A stretch of DNA of 64,000 bases from Anaerotruncus colihominis (GCF_010206195.1 NZ_VIQT01000010.1:310001-374000), one strand, 5' to 3'; shown: positions 54,003 to 63,534, counted from the stretch's first letter. Numbers and translations: made by a program. Notes: generated by a model from the sequence alone, not told the origin.

Positions 54003-54587
54003 TCAGGACGAATAATCAACATCATAGTTCCTCTTGACCTCAAGCGAAGCCGGCTTCCCGTCTATATAATTGACACATACAGAATAGCTGCTGCCATAGA
54101 AATAGCTGGAGGTACCATCCTCGTAGTCCTTTGCGTCAGGCACATGCTCTTTCAATACAGAAGGGGTTAAATCGGTCAGAGCCACCCCGTCAAAGCTGAC
54201 GCCCTCAAGCGGATGATCAAGCTCCGAGTCAACCTTGACGGACGCAATAACAGCATTTTGAACGGAGACGCTCTCCTTTTCAGTCACAAGAGCCAATGTG
54301 ACGCGCTTTACATCATCCTTCAACATATAGATGCCAGTGTAATAGGAGTTTGCATCCATCGGCTGTGACGGGCTGACATCCGCTGCTCCGATCATGCCCG
54401 GAGCTATGCTTTTCATTGTAAAGCCGGCGTCAAACAGAGCGCCCGCTTTTGTTTGGCCAACGATGATCTCTGTCCCCTCGATTACAACCGGATACGCCTT
54501 GTCGCTCTTGCTGGAGCACGCGGACAATACAAGGCATAAAACCGTCAACAGCGTCAGAACGCCAGCCAATCCCAATTTCTTTTTCAT
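54003..54587 (-). CDS. Putative lipoprotein of unknown function
   Basis: Encodes 194 residues with a signal peptide and lipobox (LVLSAC, Cys about 24). The mature part has two short beta-rich repeats (VVIEGTEIIVGQTKAGALFD) and no domain I recognise. It is probably anchored outside the membrane. It follows the 5-formyl-THF cyclo-ligase gene by 19 bases on the same strand. Confidence 0.75.
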   Translation of the reverse strand: MKKKLGLAGVLTLLTVLCLVLSACSSKSDKAYPVVIEGTEIIVGQTKAGALFDAGFTMKSIAPGMIGAADVSPSQPMDANSYYTGIYMLKDDVKRVTLALVTEKESVSVQNAVIASVKVDSELDHPLEGVSFDGVALTDLTPSVLKEHVPDAKDYEDGTSSYFYGSSYSVCVNYIDGKPASLEVKRNYDVDYSS

Positions 54588-54606
54588 AACACAACCTCCA
54601 TCATGA

Positions 54607-55224
54607 TCAGCGGTCGAATGTCCGCTGTTTGTTTCCTACGGGCGCGCAGCAAAACAGGCGTGATTCCGTCACAATCAGATCGACCGGCACGTCGTACCTG
54701 CCGTGCCAAAGGCGCGGGCGCAGGTTGTGCGCATAAATCACACCGATTTTCGGACCTGTATACAGCGACAGGAATCGATCGTAGTACCCCGCCCCGTAAC
54801 CGAGACGATAGCCGCGGCGGTCATAGGCGAGCGCCGGGACGATGCATATGCTGTCTGCGAAGCTCTCTAAAAGCGCGCAGCGTTCGCGGACAGGTTCCAG
54901 CACGCCGAAGGTCTGCGGAGCAAGATCCTCCAGCGAACGGATCAGAAAAATTTCCATCTCGCGACGGCCCTCCACGCAGCGCGGAGCCGCGACCCGCTTG
55001 CCGTCGGCAAGCGCACGCTCAATCAGAGCGATGGTATCCACCTCAATCGGCTTTGAAACGTATGTCAGCACCGTGCCGCACGACGCATACTCGCGAAGCC
55101 CCGTGACGCGCCGCAAGATTCGCGCGTCCGCGGCCTGTTTTTTCTCCGGCGCCATTGCGCGCCGCCACTCCTTGATCTCCACGCGCAGCCGCTGCTTGAG
55201 CGGCCGGATATCTACGCCCTGCAT
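54607..55224 (-). CDS. 5-formyltetrahydrofolate cyclo-ligase
   Basis: Encodes 205 residues. Start LKQRLRVEIKEWRRAM, ATP site RRGYRLGYGAGYYDRFL, and VPVDLIVTESR near the end identify the FAU1/YgfA family. It converts 5-formyl-THF to 5,10-methenyl-THF with ATP. Its start overlaps the DJ-1/PfpI gene's end by 13 bases, so they are translated together. Confidence 0.92.
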   Translation of the reverse strand: MQGVDIRPLKQRLRVEIKEWRRAMAPEKKQAADARILRRVTGLREYASCGTVLTYVSKPIEVDTIALIERALADGKRVAAPRCVEGRREMEIFLIRSLEDLAPQTFGVLEPVRERCALLESFADSICIVPALAYDRRGYRLGYGAGYYDRFLSLYTGPKIGVIYAHNLRPRLWHGRYDVPVDLIVTESRLFCCAPVGNKQRTFDR

Positions 55225-55754
55225 TGCAAAGCCGCCCGGATCTCTCCGGCGCGCGCGGCATCCGTCAAAACCTCAACAAGCTTGAGTCCAAAATCCACAG
55301 CCACGCCCATTCCGCGCGCCGTCACAAAACGCCCGTCGGCGCAGACGTAGCCGCCTGAAAGGCGCGCAGCGCCCAATTGATCCTGAAAGCCGGGATTGGC
55401 AGTCGCCTCCATCCCGTCCAACAGGCCCTTATGCCCAAGAATTGAAGGCGCGGCGCAGATCGCAGCCAGCCACAGATCGTTCTGCGCCGCATAATCGACA
55501 AACCGCTGCACTACAGGCGACGCCTCCAGGTTCGGCGTGCCGGGCACACCACCCGGCAACACGACCATTTCAAGACCGTCTATGCGCGCCTCGTCGTCCA
55601 CAAGATCACAGACGACCGTGATTCCATGCGATCCGGTGATCTTTCGGCCGCCCACGCCCACAGTCTGAACCTCCAGGCGGGCACGCCGCAGCACATCGAC
55701 GGGTGCGAGGGCCTCGATCTCCTCAAACCCTTCGGCTAAAAATACATAAATCAT
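55212..55754 (-). CDS. DJ-1/PfpI family protein
   Basis: Encodes 180 residues from the ATG at 55754 (GGGGAGG upstream). The fold is marked by YVFLAEGFEEIEALAPVDVL, VLPGGVPGTPNL, and the reactive cysteine in LAAICAAPSILGHKG. Members act as deglycases, chaperones or ThiJ-like hydrolases; the precise role is open. Upstream gene of a two- or three-gene set with the folate enzyme. Confidence 0.92.
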   Translation of the reverse strand: MIYVFLAEGFEEIEALAPVDVLRRARLEVQTVGVGGRKITGSHGITVVCDLVDDEARIDGLEMVVLPGGVPGTPNLEASPVVQRFVDYAAQNDLWLAAICAAPSILGHKGLLDGMEATANPGFQDQLGAARLSGGYVCADGRFVTARGMGVAVDFGLKLVEVLTDAARAGEIRAALQCRA

Positions 55755-55820
55755 AAACTGCCTCCCCAAATTCTGAAATCAACCGCTATTTCGGCCGGCG
55801 GCACGCCGTTATCTTTTCTT

Positions 55821-56696
55821 TTAATCGAGCACAAGGCTGATGTAGGGCGCGCGGCCGGGATGTTTAAACACCCGTTCACGCGCCGCCGCGTCGTACCAGC
55901 AGCTCACACCTGCCGCCACGCGTTCAAGCGGATAGGGACAGGCCATATCCGGCGGCAGGGTCAGGTGATATTCATCGGCGTTGTATTTACTTTGCAGCAC
56001 AGACAGGGCTGTCCGCACATCCATGCCGTCGAGCGCAAGCTCTTTGACGCGCACACTCCCGCCGTCATTGCGGCAAACCGCCACGGCCCGTGTCCCGCCC
56101 GCTTCAAGCAGAAGCGTTTCACCGCCGCTGAAAGCCGTTTCCGTCAAACGATAGGCGAGCGCATCGCCATCCCACCGGACAAACATCGTGCGCCCGGCAA
56201 AGGCCCGTTCGCGCAGCAGCATAAATTCAGAGGCGGTCGCCTCCGAGATGGCAAAGCTCTTTTCATACGGCATGATCTGGCCGCGCGGGACAATGGCGCG
56301 GCCGCTGTAAAATTCCGTGTCGAAGCCGCGCTTACCATAGAAATTGTAAAGCGCCGCGTTTGACGGCACGAGTACCGACAGCTTGACGCCCGCCTCGCGC
56401 ATCGCCTTGTGCGCGGCCGCAAGCAGCTTTGTGCTGACGCCGCGCCCGCGATATGACGGCAGCGTCGCGACGGCGTAAACATAACGCGCCGGCAAGATGC
56501 CGGCCTGCGTCACAACAGTCATCGGAAGCAGCGAAAGCATGGAAGCGATGCGCTCCCCATCCAGAAAAACCATCGTATGACGCGCGGCGTCGTGCTGTTC
56601 AAAATACAGGTCCACATATGCGTTGCTGTCCCCAAAACATGCGCTCCACAGTTCCCTCAACTGCCCGCGCATTCCCTCGTCCGCGAAACGGATCAT
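55821..56696 (-). CDS. GNAT acetyltransferase, Eis-like two-domain
   Basis: Encodes 291 residues. The N-terminal GNAT domain has YVYAVATLPSYRGRGVSTKL and LYNFYGKRGFDTEF; a second half (about 145-290) follows as in Eis-type proteins with a SCP2-like end. The substrate is unknown. It lies 18 bases past the DUF2156 gene on the same strand. Confidence 0.83.
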   Translation of the reverse strand: MIRFADEGMRGQLRELWSACFGDSNAYVDLYFEQHDAARHTMVFLDGERIASMLSLLPMTVVTQAGILPARYVYAVATLPSYRGRGVSTKLLAAAHKAMREAGVKLSVLVPSNAALYNFYGKRGFDTEFYSGRAIVPRGQIMPYEKSFAISEATASEFMLLRERAFAGRTMFVRWDGDALAYRLTETAFSGGETLLLEAGGTRAVAVCRNDGGSVRVKELALDGMDVRTALSVLQSKYNADEYHLTLPPDMACPYPLERVAAGVSCWYDAAARERVFKHPGRAPYISLVLD

Positions 56697-56714
56697 GCGT
56701 TGTCCCTCCCTGTA

Positions 56715-57614
56715 TCACCGTTCGGTCACAACAAATTTTTCAAGCAGGATCGCTGGCTTATAGGAAAGCTTGGCCCGCCGAAGCCCCTCGTCGCCCACGT
56801 CGTCCTCACGGTTCACATATTTGAAACCGGCGCAGTTATGCGCGGTAAACTCCCTGTTGATCATCGGGTATGCGCCAGCCACATCCGAAAACGCCTTTTC
56901 AATGTGGACGATGAACGTATCCGAATTGAGCGGAAGGCCCATCGTATACGCCACAACACGCCCGTCAACCCGCAGAAGTCCGCCGTGCAGGCCAAGCGCC
57001 GAAAAATTCTCAAAGCAGTTGCGCACGGCGCACAGCTCTTCCATCAGGCTCGGGTCCTCGCCGCAGCCATTCAACTCACACCACCGGGTATTCATATTCC
57101 AGCATTCATCAATATTCTCCGGGGTAATCGTCTCAAACGACCAGGCGCCTTCGTGCTCCGCCTGAAAACGGTTGATAAAATTGCGCTTGCTGTGCAGCTT
57201 TTTGCCGGACAGCGTGATCAGCTTTTCGCTTTCATAAATGTAGTCAAAATGTTCCCGCGTCTCCTCGAATGTGAAGCGTCCCGGAAACAGCGTTTCCAGC
57301 GTTGCGGCGCCCTCTTTCGTCACGCCGCTCATCACAAGCGGCTCGCCGCGCAGCGCGGCGTCGGCCGACAGCGCCTCGATCACCGGCTTTACGTCGCCGC
57401 TGCCGGACGGAAACAGATACGACCGGGGCTGGCCGTCCCGGCCGGAACGCACGAGATAGAAATCATTCATGCGCGCGACCTCAATGTGATAAAGCTTGCG
57501 GTAAATAAAATTGTTGGAGAACGCGTACTCGCTGCCACGGAAATTCCCCATGCGCAGCAGCGGGTCGATCCATGCCTTGTCCGACAATTCAATCGGTTTG
57601 AAATCCAATACCAT
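56715..57614 (-). CDS. DUF2156 / phosphatidylglycerol lysyltransferase-domain protein
   Basis: Encodes 299 residues. The paired GNAT-like fold is suggested by YAFSNNFIYRKLYHIEVAR, HSKRNFINRFQAEHEG and INREFTAHNCAGFKYVNRED. Stand-alone copies of this domain are common in Clostridia and lack the membrane part of MprF, so lipid lysylation is not implied. Likely co-transcribed with the following acetyltransferase gene. Confidence 0.85.
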   Translation of the reverse strand: MVLDFKPIELSDKAWIDPLLRMGNFRGSEYAFSNNFIYRKLYHIEVARMNDFYLVRSGRDGQPRSYLFPSGSGDVKPVIEALSADAALRGEPLVMSGVTKEGAATLETLFPGRFTFEETREHFDYIYESEKLITLSGKKLHSKRNFINRFQAEHEGAWSFETITPENIDECWNMNTRWCELNGCGEDPSLMEELCAVRNCFENFSALGLHGGLLRVDGRVVAYTMGLPLNSDTFIVHIEKAFSDVAGAYPMINREFTAHNCAGFKYVNREDDVGDEGLRRAKLSYKPAILLEKFVVTER

Positions 57615-57631
57615 AAATGAAAATAACCCCT

Positions 57632-57744
57632 TTAGAATCTGTATTCACAGTCGCCAAGCGCCGTCCAGGCGGGCCTTTCGCCCCCATTGGTACAGCTTCT
57701 AAATTTTTTGCCCTGCATCCTCCAGCTGTGAATACAGGTTCTTA
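57632..57744. mobile_element. 113 bp inverted-repeat element (MITE-like) at the tmk stop
   Basis: Ends TTAGAATCTGTATTCACAG and CTGTGAATACAGGTTCTTA are inverted repeats (19 bases, two differences). The interior contains no gene. The last three bases form the TAA stop of tmk on the minus strand. A collapsed relative is at 47972-47998. Confidence 0.65.
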
Positions 57745-58407
57745 TTTGCCGCCGTCCGTCAGGACCTTCCAGATGCGTTCGGCGATCGCCTCTGGTAAAA
57801 ACGCCTCGCGGTCGTCTGAACAGCGCACCGTGTTCCAGCCGCACCGTTGGGCCGCATAAAGCGCACAGACGCGGCACCGGCGCATATAAGCAGCGTTTGC
57901 TTCATGAATATCCTTTTTGGCCGCGTCGCCGCCGTACCGCTTCATCAGAAGCCGCTCCGACACGTCGGGATGCATATCCAAAAACAGCACGGCGTCCGGC
58001 TTTGGAAGATCAAGCTTTTCATATTCAAAATCGGCGCTCCAATCCATAAACGCGTCCCACTGTCCGCGCGGCAGCTTGCTCATCTGGTGAATTAGGTTTG
58101 ATGTCGCATAACGGTCGGCAATGATAGTATGCCCCGCCAAATAGTCGTCCTTCCAGTATCCGACATAGCTTGCAAACCTGTCAACCGCGTAAAAGCTGCT
58201 GGCCGCATAGGCCGACACGTCGTCCGCCTGTCCGAATTCACCCGCCAGATACTGCTTGACAAGCGCAGACGAAGGATGCGTATAATCCGGAAAGCTGATG
58301 CCGCGCGCGGGAACGCCCGCGCGCGCCAGGCGCTCCAGGAGCAGAGCCGCCTGTGTCTGCTTGCCGGCTCCATCCAACCCGTCGATTACAATGAGCCGGC
58401 CTTTCAT
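57742..58407 (-). CDS. tmk: Thymidylate kinase Tmk
   Basis: Encodes 221 residues; the ATG at 58407 overlaps the thyX stop (ATGA) and follows GGAGG. P-loop region [16 protein letters not shown], with Gln where many P-loops have Ser/Thr, a form common in this kinase subgroup; [17 protein letters not shown] and [12 protein letters not shown] bind dTMP. It makes dTDP. The stop codon is supplied by the inverted-repeat element downstream. Confidence 0.92.
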   Translation of the reverse strand: MKGRLIVIDGLDGAGKQTQAALLLERLARAGVPARGISFPDYTHPSSALVKQYLAGEFGQADDVSAYAASSFYAVDRFASYVGYWKDDYLAGHTIIADRYATSNLIHQMSKLPRGQWDAFMDWSADFEYEKLDLPKPDAVLFLDMHPDVSERLLMKRYGGDAAKKDIHEANAAYMRRCRVCALYAAQRCGWNTVRCSDDREAFLPEAIAERIWKVLTDGGK

Positions 58408-59204
58408 GCGTCGTCCTCCGCCTTTACGCCATGGATGCACGCGATATGTGCGCGCATCCCGCGCGCGTCGCCGCAGCTCATTTTCCCCTCATGACACGCA
58501 CCTGTGTAGCACGACGGTCCAGCCTTCGAAAACAGCGTCGGCGCCACCCCGCACACAAGTGAAAGCATCTGGTCGGCCACCTCACGGATTTCCCACTGTG
58601 CGCGCTTGCAGCAGCGATGTGCAAAAAAATTGAGCAGACTGCGCGCGTTCATCGTGACAATCAGCTTGGTGTCGCAGGCGTTTGGCAGCACAAAACGGGC
58701 GTCTTCAATCGCCTGTTTCTCCGCACGGCGCACAGCCGTTTTTTCATCGTCGCCGTCCGCGATAAAAGCAGCCGTATGCCGCGCCTTTAAAAGCGCGGCG
58801 ATCCGGTCGTAATGCGCCTGTGCGTCGCACATCGCCTCCTCGAAGGCCGCGGCCGCCTGCGGATCGGCCTCAATTTCGGGCGGCATGACGTAATCAAACT
58901 GCGCCTCGCGTACATACCGCTGGCTCTGCACGCTGTAGGATGCGATCCTGTGGCGCGTAAGCTGTGCAAGAAAGGCGCGTGAGACGCCCTCAATGCCAAA
59001 CGTAAAGCTTGCGTGCTCGATTGGGCTTTCGTGACCGATCGAAGCAAGCATCTGTACAAAATCGGCCGCTTTCTCGTCGGTAAGGCTGTCCATTAAATCC
59101 GCAAGCGACGCCGGCGAATAACAGAGCTTCGCCGCCGCCGCGATGGTTTTTTCAGGCGCGGGCGTGTGGCTGATCAGCGTAACCCGCAATCTTGCCTTCG
59201 GCAT
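58404..59204 (-). CDS. thyX: FAD-dependent thymidylate synthase ThyX
   Basis: Encodes 266 residues, ATG at 59204 behind GGAGGAG. The ThyX motif [14 protein letters not shown] is exact (RHR..S....SQRY); also [18 protein letters not shown] and [14 protein letters not shown]. It makes dTMP from dUMP using methylene-THF and FADH2. It is translationally coupled to tmk, forming a dUMP-to-dTDP pair. Confidence 0.95.
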   Translation of the reverse strand: MPKARLRVTLISHTPAPEKTIAAAAKLCYSPASLADLMDSLTDEKAADFVQMLASIGHESPIEHASFTFGIEGVSRAFLAQLTRHRIASYSVQSQRYVREAQFDYVMPPEIEADPQAAAAFEEAMCDAQAHYDRIAALLKARHTAAFIADGDDEKTAVRRAEKQAIEDARFVLPNACDTKLIVTMNARSLLNFFAHRCCKRAQWEIREVADQMLSLVCGVAPTLFSKAGPSCYTGACHEGKMSCGDARGMRAHIACIHGVKAEDDA

Positions 59205-59331
59205 TTGACTCTCCTCCTTTTTTCATTTCCAGCCCGGTGAAACCAAAAGACATGCTGCCTTTCAGCTTCACCGGGCGATTATGGTTATTTCCCGTCCGCG
59301 CAGGGGCCACTGCGGCCGCCTGCACTGTAGG

Positions 59332-60123
59332 TCACATCTGGTCGCACTCCGAAAGCTTTGGGGGGAAAAACTGATTGACCGGGAACTTGATTTTCTTAAA
59401 GACCTCGCACGGATCGTCCGTTGTGCTGGTGCTTTCCTTGTCGGGCACGCAATAATCATACGCCGGGATCATCATCTGAACGCAGCGTTCCAGTTGGACG
59501 ATTGTAAAAAGCCCGATGGTGATCAGCACGACTTTCTGCGGCTTGCACACGGTGAAATCGCCGTCGAACTTGGAGCAGATCGACGCCGGAAGCGTCACGC
59601 CGCACTCGAACATACGGCCCGGGCCGCATTCCACCAGCTTGGAATCGAGGCACATCGGGTCGACGACATGCACGCTGGCCTTAGGCATATTGGTGTTATC
59701 GTGCTCGCAGCAATTGCGCGCGTCTGTGGAGCAGTAAACCTTGACGTTTCCGTCAGACCCGTACAGAATCACTTTCTTGGCGAAAGCAGCAATGCCGACA
59801 ACCGTCGCAGGCGGGATCGTCGGCGAGGAATACGCGGCGACAGTTACCTTGAAAAAGAATGTGATATCAACCGCATAGAACCCTTTGTTAAACGGAACCG
59901 GCTCAACGTCCAAATAAGCGGTAAGGATCTCCACATCCTTGCACTTGACGCTGATTGCGTTATCGATCACCGGCTGCGCGCGGTCGGTGAAGTAGACCTG
60001 AAGATCGGTCAGGCAATCCTTGTCGGTACAGGAATCATAAATCCTACCGGCATCTATGCATACTGCTTCCTTAAAGCAGTTCGCCCCGGTAGCGGTAACT
60101 GGGGCCGTCTTTTGCTCTGCCAT
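59332..60123 (-). CDS. Cys-rich conserved protein of unknown function
   Basis: Encodes 263 residues from the ATG at 60123 (AGGAGG upstream), with about 17 cysteines. Two stretches stand out: RIYDSCTDKDCLTDLQVYFT (about 40-60) and VEPVPFNKGFYAVDITFFFK (about 85-105). I recall similar uncharacterised proteins in Clostridia but no established function; there is no signal peptide or membrane segment. Cys-rich content suggests a cross-linked spore-envelope protein, as a guess. It is monocistronic, beside a repeat-rich gap. Confidence 0.7.
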   Translation of the reverse strand: MAEQKTAPVTATGANCFKEAVCIDAGRIYDSCTDKDCLTDLQVYFTDRAQPVIDNAISVKCKDVEILTAYLDVEPVPFNKGFYAVDITFFFKVTVAAYSSPTIPPATVVGIAAFAKKVILYGSDGNVKVYCSTDARNCCEHDNTNMPKASVHVVDPMCLDSKLVECGPGRMFECGVTLPASICSKFDGDFTVCKPQKVVLITIGLFTIVQLERCVQMMIPAYDYCVPDKESTSTTDDPCEVFKKIKFPVNQFFPPKLSECDQM

Positions 60124-60370
60124 ATGAATCCTCCTAGTAATGTTTTGAGCTGTACTCAATACATTTTATGAGCATTCTGTTTATTTGTGCATCAGCAGAG
60201 AAAGTTTTCACCGGCACTAACTGCCCGCGGGACGTTTTTTTCTCTTTCAGGCAATGCTCCTTACAACCAATGCTGCCTATCGGCATAAAAAGAGCTATGC
60301 GGTCCGATTCCGCAACGCCGTAAACGCAGAACAAATCCAGGATACCACGCTACTATGTTGACAGGAAGAG

Positions 60371-60640
60371 ATCGCCCCGGCCATATGGGATAAAATAAAT
60401 GCTTTGCATTTATTTTATCATGTCCGCAAGGCGGCATGATAAAATTGGCCATCAGGGCGGCAGCGGGCTGCGCCCGCGTATCGCCCCGGCCATATGGGAT
60501 AAAATAAATGCTTTGCATTTATTTTATCATGTCCGCAAGGCGGCATGATAAAATTGGCCATCAGGGCGGCAGCGGGCTGCGCCCGCGTATCGCCCCGGCC
60601 ATATGGGGATAAAATAAATGCTTTGCATTTATTTTATCAT
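60371..60640. repeat. 109 bp tandem palindromic units (two full, one partial)
   Basis: Units start at 60371, 60480 and 60589 (ATCGCCCCGG), a period of 109 bases; the third stops near 60640. Each has hairpin B (14 bp, GATAAAATAAATGC / GCATTTATTTTATC, TTT loop), an overlapping hairpin A (TTTTATCATG / CATGATAAAA with inner CCGC/GCGG), and the GC-rich core. B and A share bases and so cannot form together. The gap 60124-60817 otherwise shows no gene. Confidence 0.85.
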
Positions 60641-60742
60641 GTGTACAAGCATTCGTCAATTTACCAGACTCCGGTAGGCAATCCTTTCGCTTATCGGCCC
60701 TGTACCGCCTCTTACGGCTGGCCATACCGCTAAAATACCCAT

Positions 60743-60775
60743 GTGAAAAAGCCGTGCAAAGCACGGCTTTTTCAC
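60743..60775. terminator. Perfect 15 bp hairpin with AAA loop
   Basis: GTGAAAAAGCCGTGC / GCACGGCTTTTTCAC. It has the same GC-AAA-GC loop design as the nearby units and follows a GGCCATA like the end of their core. It may end transcription of the small gene at 60818-61030, or be a decayed member of the repeat family. Confidence 0.5.
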
Positions 60776-60817
60776 AATACAAAACGTATTTTGGATAAGC
60801 TTTCCACAAATCGGTTT

Positions 60818-61030
60818 CTAGTCCAATCCGGCAAGTATCCGATATGTACGTTCCAGCAAACGGGTCTTGTACCCGATTTCTGCCGTACGGACATCCAAAC
60901 GAGCCAACGCAGGGGATGTATAGCGCGCACCGGCCTCAAACAAAGCCTCCATGCGGCTTCTGTTTCTTCTGATCCGTTTCCAGTTCCATTCAATCTGAGA
61001 GGCCAACATCCACATTTTAATTTTCGCCAT
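60818..61030 (-). CDS. Small helical protein of unknown function
   Basis: Encodes 70 residues from the ATG at 61030 (AAAGGTGG 9 bases upstream). Rich in Arg/Leu/Trp with a helical pattern (MAKIKMWMLASQIEWNWKRI, then LLERTYRILAGLD), no membrane segment. No family recognised. The ribosome site and amino acid composition favour a real gene, but an overlapping frame is also open. Confidence 0.45.
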   Translation of the reverse strand: MAKIKMWMLASQIEWNWKRIRRNRSRMEALFEAGARYTSPALARLDVRTAEIGYKTRLLERTYRILAGLD

Positions 61031-61167
61031 CCGGCAACCCACCTTTCATTCATTCGACAGGATATCATATCTATCAACAAAATAATTATACGCTAAGTAA
61101 TTGGCGCAATTTGTCGAACAACAGGAGATTACCGTGAATAAACTATGAAGAATCGACGGATTATTCG

Positions 61168-63534
61168 TTAATTCCTGCGTAATCGCGCGAATTTCGCCAT
61201 AACCTTCTTTGTTCCGACAGATTCGAAGGCTACTTCGACAAGCTGATCGTTACCCATCGGTGTAACAGACAAAACCATACCGGGACCAAACACCTTATGC
61301 ACAACCGGGTCGCCAGACTTCCAATCGCATTCGCCCGCCTGTGCGGCCGGCGCATAGCCGACGCCGAGCATCTTGTCCGCCTGCGTCATACGCGGGCGGC
61401 GTGGCGGCAGATTTTCCACCATCTGCCGCCGCAGAACTGTCTGGTCCGTCACCTCGCACAACTGCTGCGGCACCTCGCCCAAAAAGCGCGACGGACGGTT
61501 TCGCATTGTCTGGCCAAACAGCATTCTCTGCGCCGCTGTCGAAATATAGAGCTGCTTTTTCGCGCGCGTGATCGAGACATATGCAAGTCTGCGTTCCTCC
61601 TCGATCTGTTCGGGATTATTCATCGCCTGCATCCCCGGGAAAAGCCCTTCCTCGGCGCCAACCACAAATACATAATCAAATTCAAGCCCCTTAGCGGAGT
61701 GCATGGTCATCAATACCACCATATCAGCGGCAGGATCGTAGTTATCCAAATCCGTATAAAGCGATATCTCCTCCAGAAAACCGGATAAGGACGGTTCGTC
61801 TGTTTCCTCCTCATAACGGTGCATCGTAGACTTTAATTCCTCGATATTTTCAATACGCGTCTGCCCTTCAAGCCCTTGTGCCTGAAGCATACGCAGATAT
61901 CCGGTTTCCTCGAGCAGGGTATCCAGCAGTTCATCAAGCGGAACCTTGTCCGCCAAATCAATCAGCTTTTGAATCATTGCGGCAAACGCCATTAAATCCT
62001 GCGCCTTACGGCCTAGCGAGGCATACTCATCGGCATGCGCCAGCACATCAAATACGTTTCGCCCCTCGCCCGCCGCAAGCTCCGCGACAGCCGCGATGGT
62101 GCTTTCACCGATTTTCCGTTTCGGCTCGTTGATAATGCGGCGGAGGCGCAATGTATCGGTCTGATTGTTAATAACGCTTAAATAAGCGACGACATCCTTT
62201 ATTTCCTTGCGTTCATAAAATCGCAGCCCACCAATGATTCTGTAGGGAATCGCAGCTTTGGTCAGGCCGCGTTCAATCGCCTGCGATTGGGCGTTCATGC
62301 GGTAAAGCACCACATGACCGGCATAGCGCGCGCCGTTTTTGACGTTCTCCTGGATGGTGTCGCAGAGAAAACGCGCCTCCTCGCCCTCATCCGCAGCACG
62401 ATAAACACGCACCTTACCGCCAGTGTCGTTTTGCGTCCAGAGTGTCTTTCCCTTTCGGGCCGTATTGTGCTCAATAACTGCATTGGCCGCGTCAAGAATC
62501 GTACCTGTGCTGCGGTAGTTCTGCTCCAGGCGGAACACACGCGCGCCTGGGAATGTATCCTCAAACTGCAAAATATTCTCAATCGTCGCGCCGCGGAACT
62601 TGTAAATGCTCTGATCGTCATCACCGACAACACACAGATTTCCGCTTTCAGAGGCGAGCAGGCGCACCAGCTCAAATTGGGCGTGATTCGTGTCCTGATA
62701 CTCGTCAACCATCACATAACGATATCGGCGGCGGTATGTCTCGAGCGCGTCCGGATATTGCTGGAATACCCGCACCGTCAGCATGATGATATCGTCAAAA
62801 TCGACGGCATTGGCGTTTTCAAGCTGACGCTGATACCGCTCATACACCTTGGAGACGACCTGGAGACGATAGTCCTCCCCTACGGTCGCTGCAAAATCAG
62901 CCGGTGTACGCAGTTCATCTTTGGCACGTCCGATCTCTGACAGGATAGACCTTGGGGAAAAACGTTTCTCATCCACATTCAGCTCTTTGAGCGCCGCTTT
63001 AATCAAGCGTATCGAATCATCTGTATCATAGATTGCAAAACTCCGGCCATATCCGATCCGTTCAATCTCGCGCCGTAAAATCCGCACGCATGCTGAGTGA
63101 AAGGTCGATGCATGAACATCCGAAGCCACAGAGCCCAGCATCGCAGCAAGGCGGTCGCGCAGCTCCCCGGCCGCTTTGTTTGTAAAGGTAATGGCAAGAA
63201 TATTCCATGGCATAACCGTCCGGTTTCGAATCAATGAAAAAGCACGGTCCATATCCCAGCTGTCCCCAGCAGCATATTCCTCTAAAAATGCGACGTCATC
63301 TTCATTCAAATGTTCCGGTATATGCGTGCTCGTATATGCGTCGCCGAACTGGATCATATTCGCAATGCGGTTGATAATCACAGTCGTCTTTCCGCTGCCC
63401 GCGCCGGCAAGAATCAACACCGGCCCGTCAACCGCATAAACCGCCTGGCGCTGCATTGGATTCATCCGGACAAAAAAATCATCGATAATGCGCCGCCTGA
63501 CGGATAAAAAACGTTCTGACAATGATCGTTCCAT
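61168..63534 (-). CDS. pcrA: ATP-dependent DNA helicase PcrA/UvrD
   Basis: Encodes 788 residues; the ATG at 63534 follows GAGGAG by 6 bases, better than an upstream in-frame start that would read through the hairpin leader. Superfamily 1 motifs: ILAGAGSGKTTVI, AITFTNKAAGEL, VDEYQDTNHAQFEL, VVGDDDQSIYKFRGA, RLEQNYRSTG, MTMHSAKGLEFDYVF, and EEERRLAYVSITRAKKQL. It unwinds DNA in repair and plasmid replication. A C-terminal region with a Tudor-like RNA polymerase-binding end is present. Confidence 0.95.
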   Translation of the reverse strand: MERSLSERFLSVRRRIIDDFFVRMNPMQRQAVYAVDGPVLILAGAGSGKTTVIINRIANMIQFGDAYTSTHIPEHLNEDDVAFLEEYAAGDSWDMDRAFSLIRNRTVMPWNILAITFTNKAAGELRDRLAAMLGSVASDVHASTFHSACVRILRREIERIGYGRSFAIYDTDDSIRLIKAALKELNVDEKRFSPRSILSEIGRAKDELRTPADFAATVGEDYRLQVVSKVYERYQRQLENANAVDFDDIIMLTVRVFQQYPDALETYRRRYRYVMVDEYQDTNHAQFELVRLLASESGNLCVVGDDDQSIYKFRGATIENILQFEDTFPGARVFRLEQNYRSTGTILDAANAVIEHNTARKGKTLWTQNDTGGKVRVYRAADEGEEARFLCDTIQENVKNGARYAGHVVLYRMNAQSQAIERGLTKAAIPYRIIGGLRFYERKEIKDVVAYLSVINNQTDTLRLRRIINEPKRKIGESTIAAVAELAAGEGRNVFDVLAHADEYASLGRKAQDLMAFAAMIQKLIDLADKVPLDELLDTLLEETGYLRMLQAQGLEGQTRIENIEELKSTMHRYEEETDEPSLSGFLEEISLYTDLDNYDPAADMVVLMTMHSAKGLEFDYVFVVGAEEGLFPGMQAMNNPEQIEEERRLAYVSITRAKKQLYISTAAQRMLFGQTMRNRPSRFLGEVPQQLCEVTDQTVLRRQMVENLPPRRPRMTQADKMLGVGYAPAAQAGECDWKSGDPVVHKVFGPGMVLSVTPMGNDQLVEVAFESVGTKKVMAKFARLRRN

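Noticed and set aside
60371..60640. CRISPR array
   Set aside because: The period is 109 bases with almost no variable spacer and long palindromes; no cas genes are nearby.
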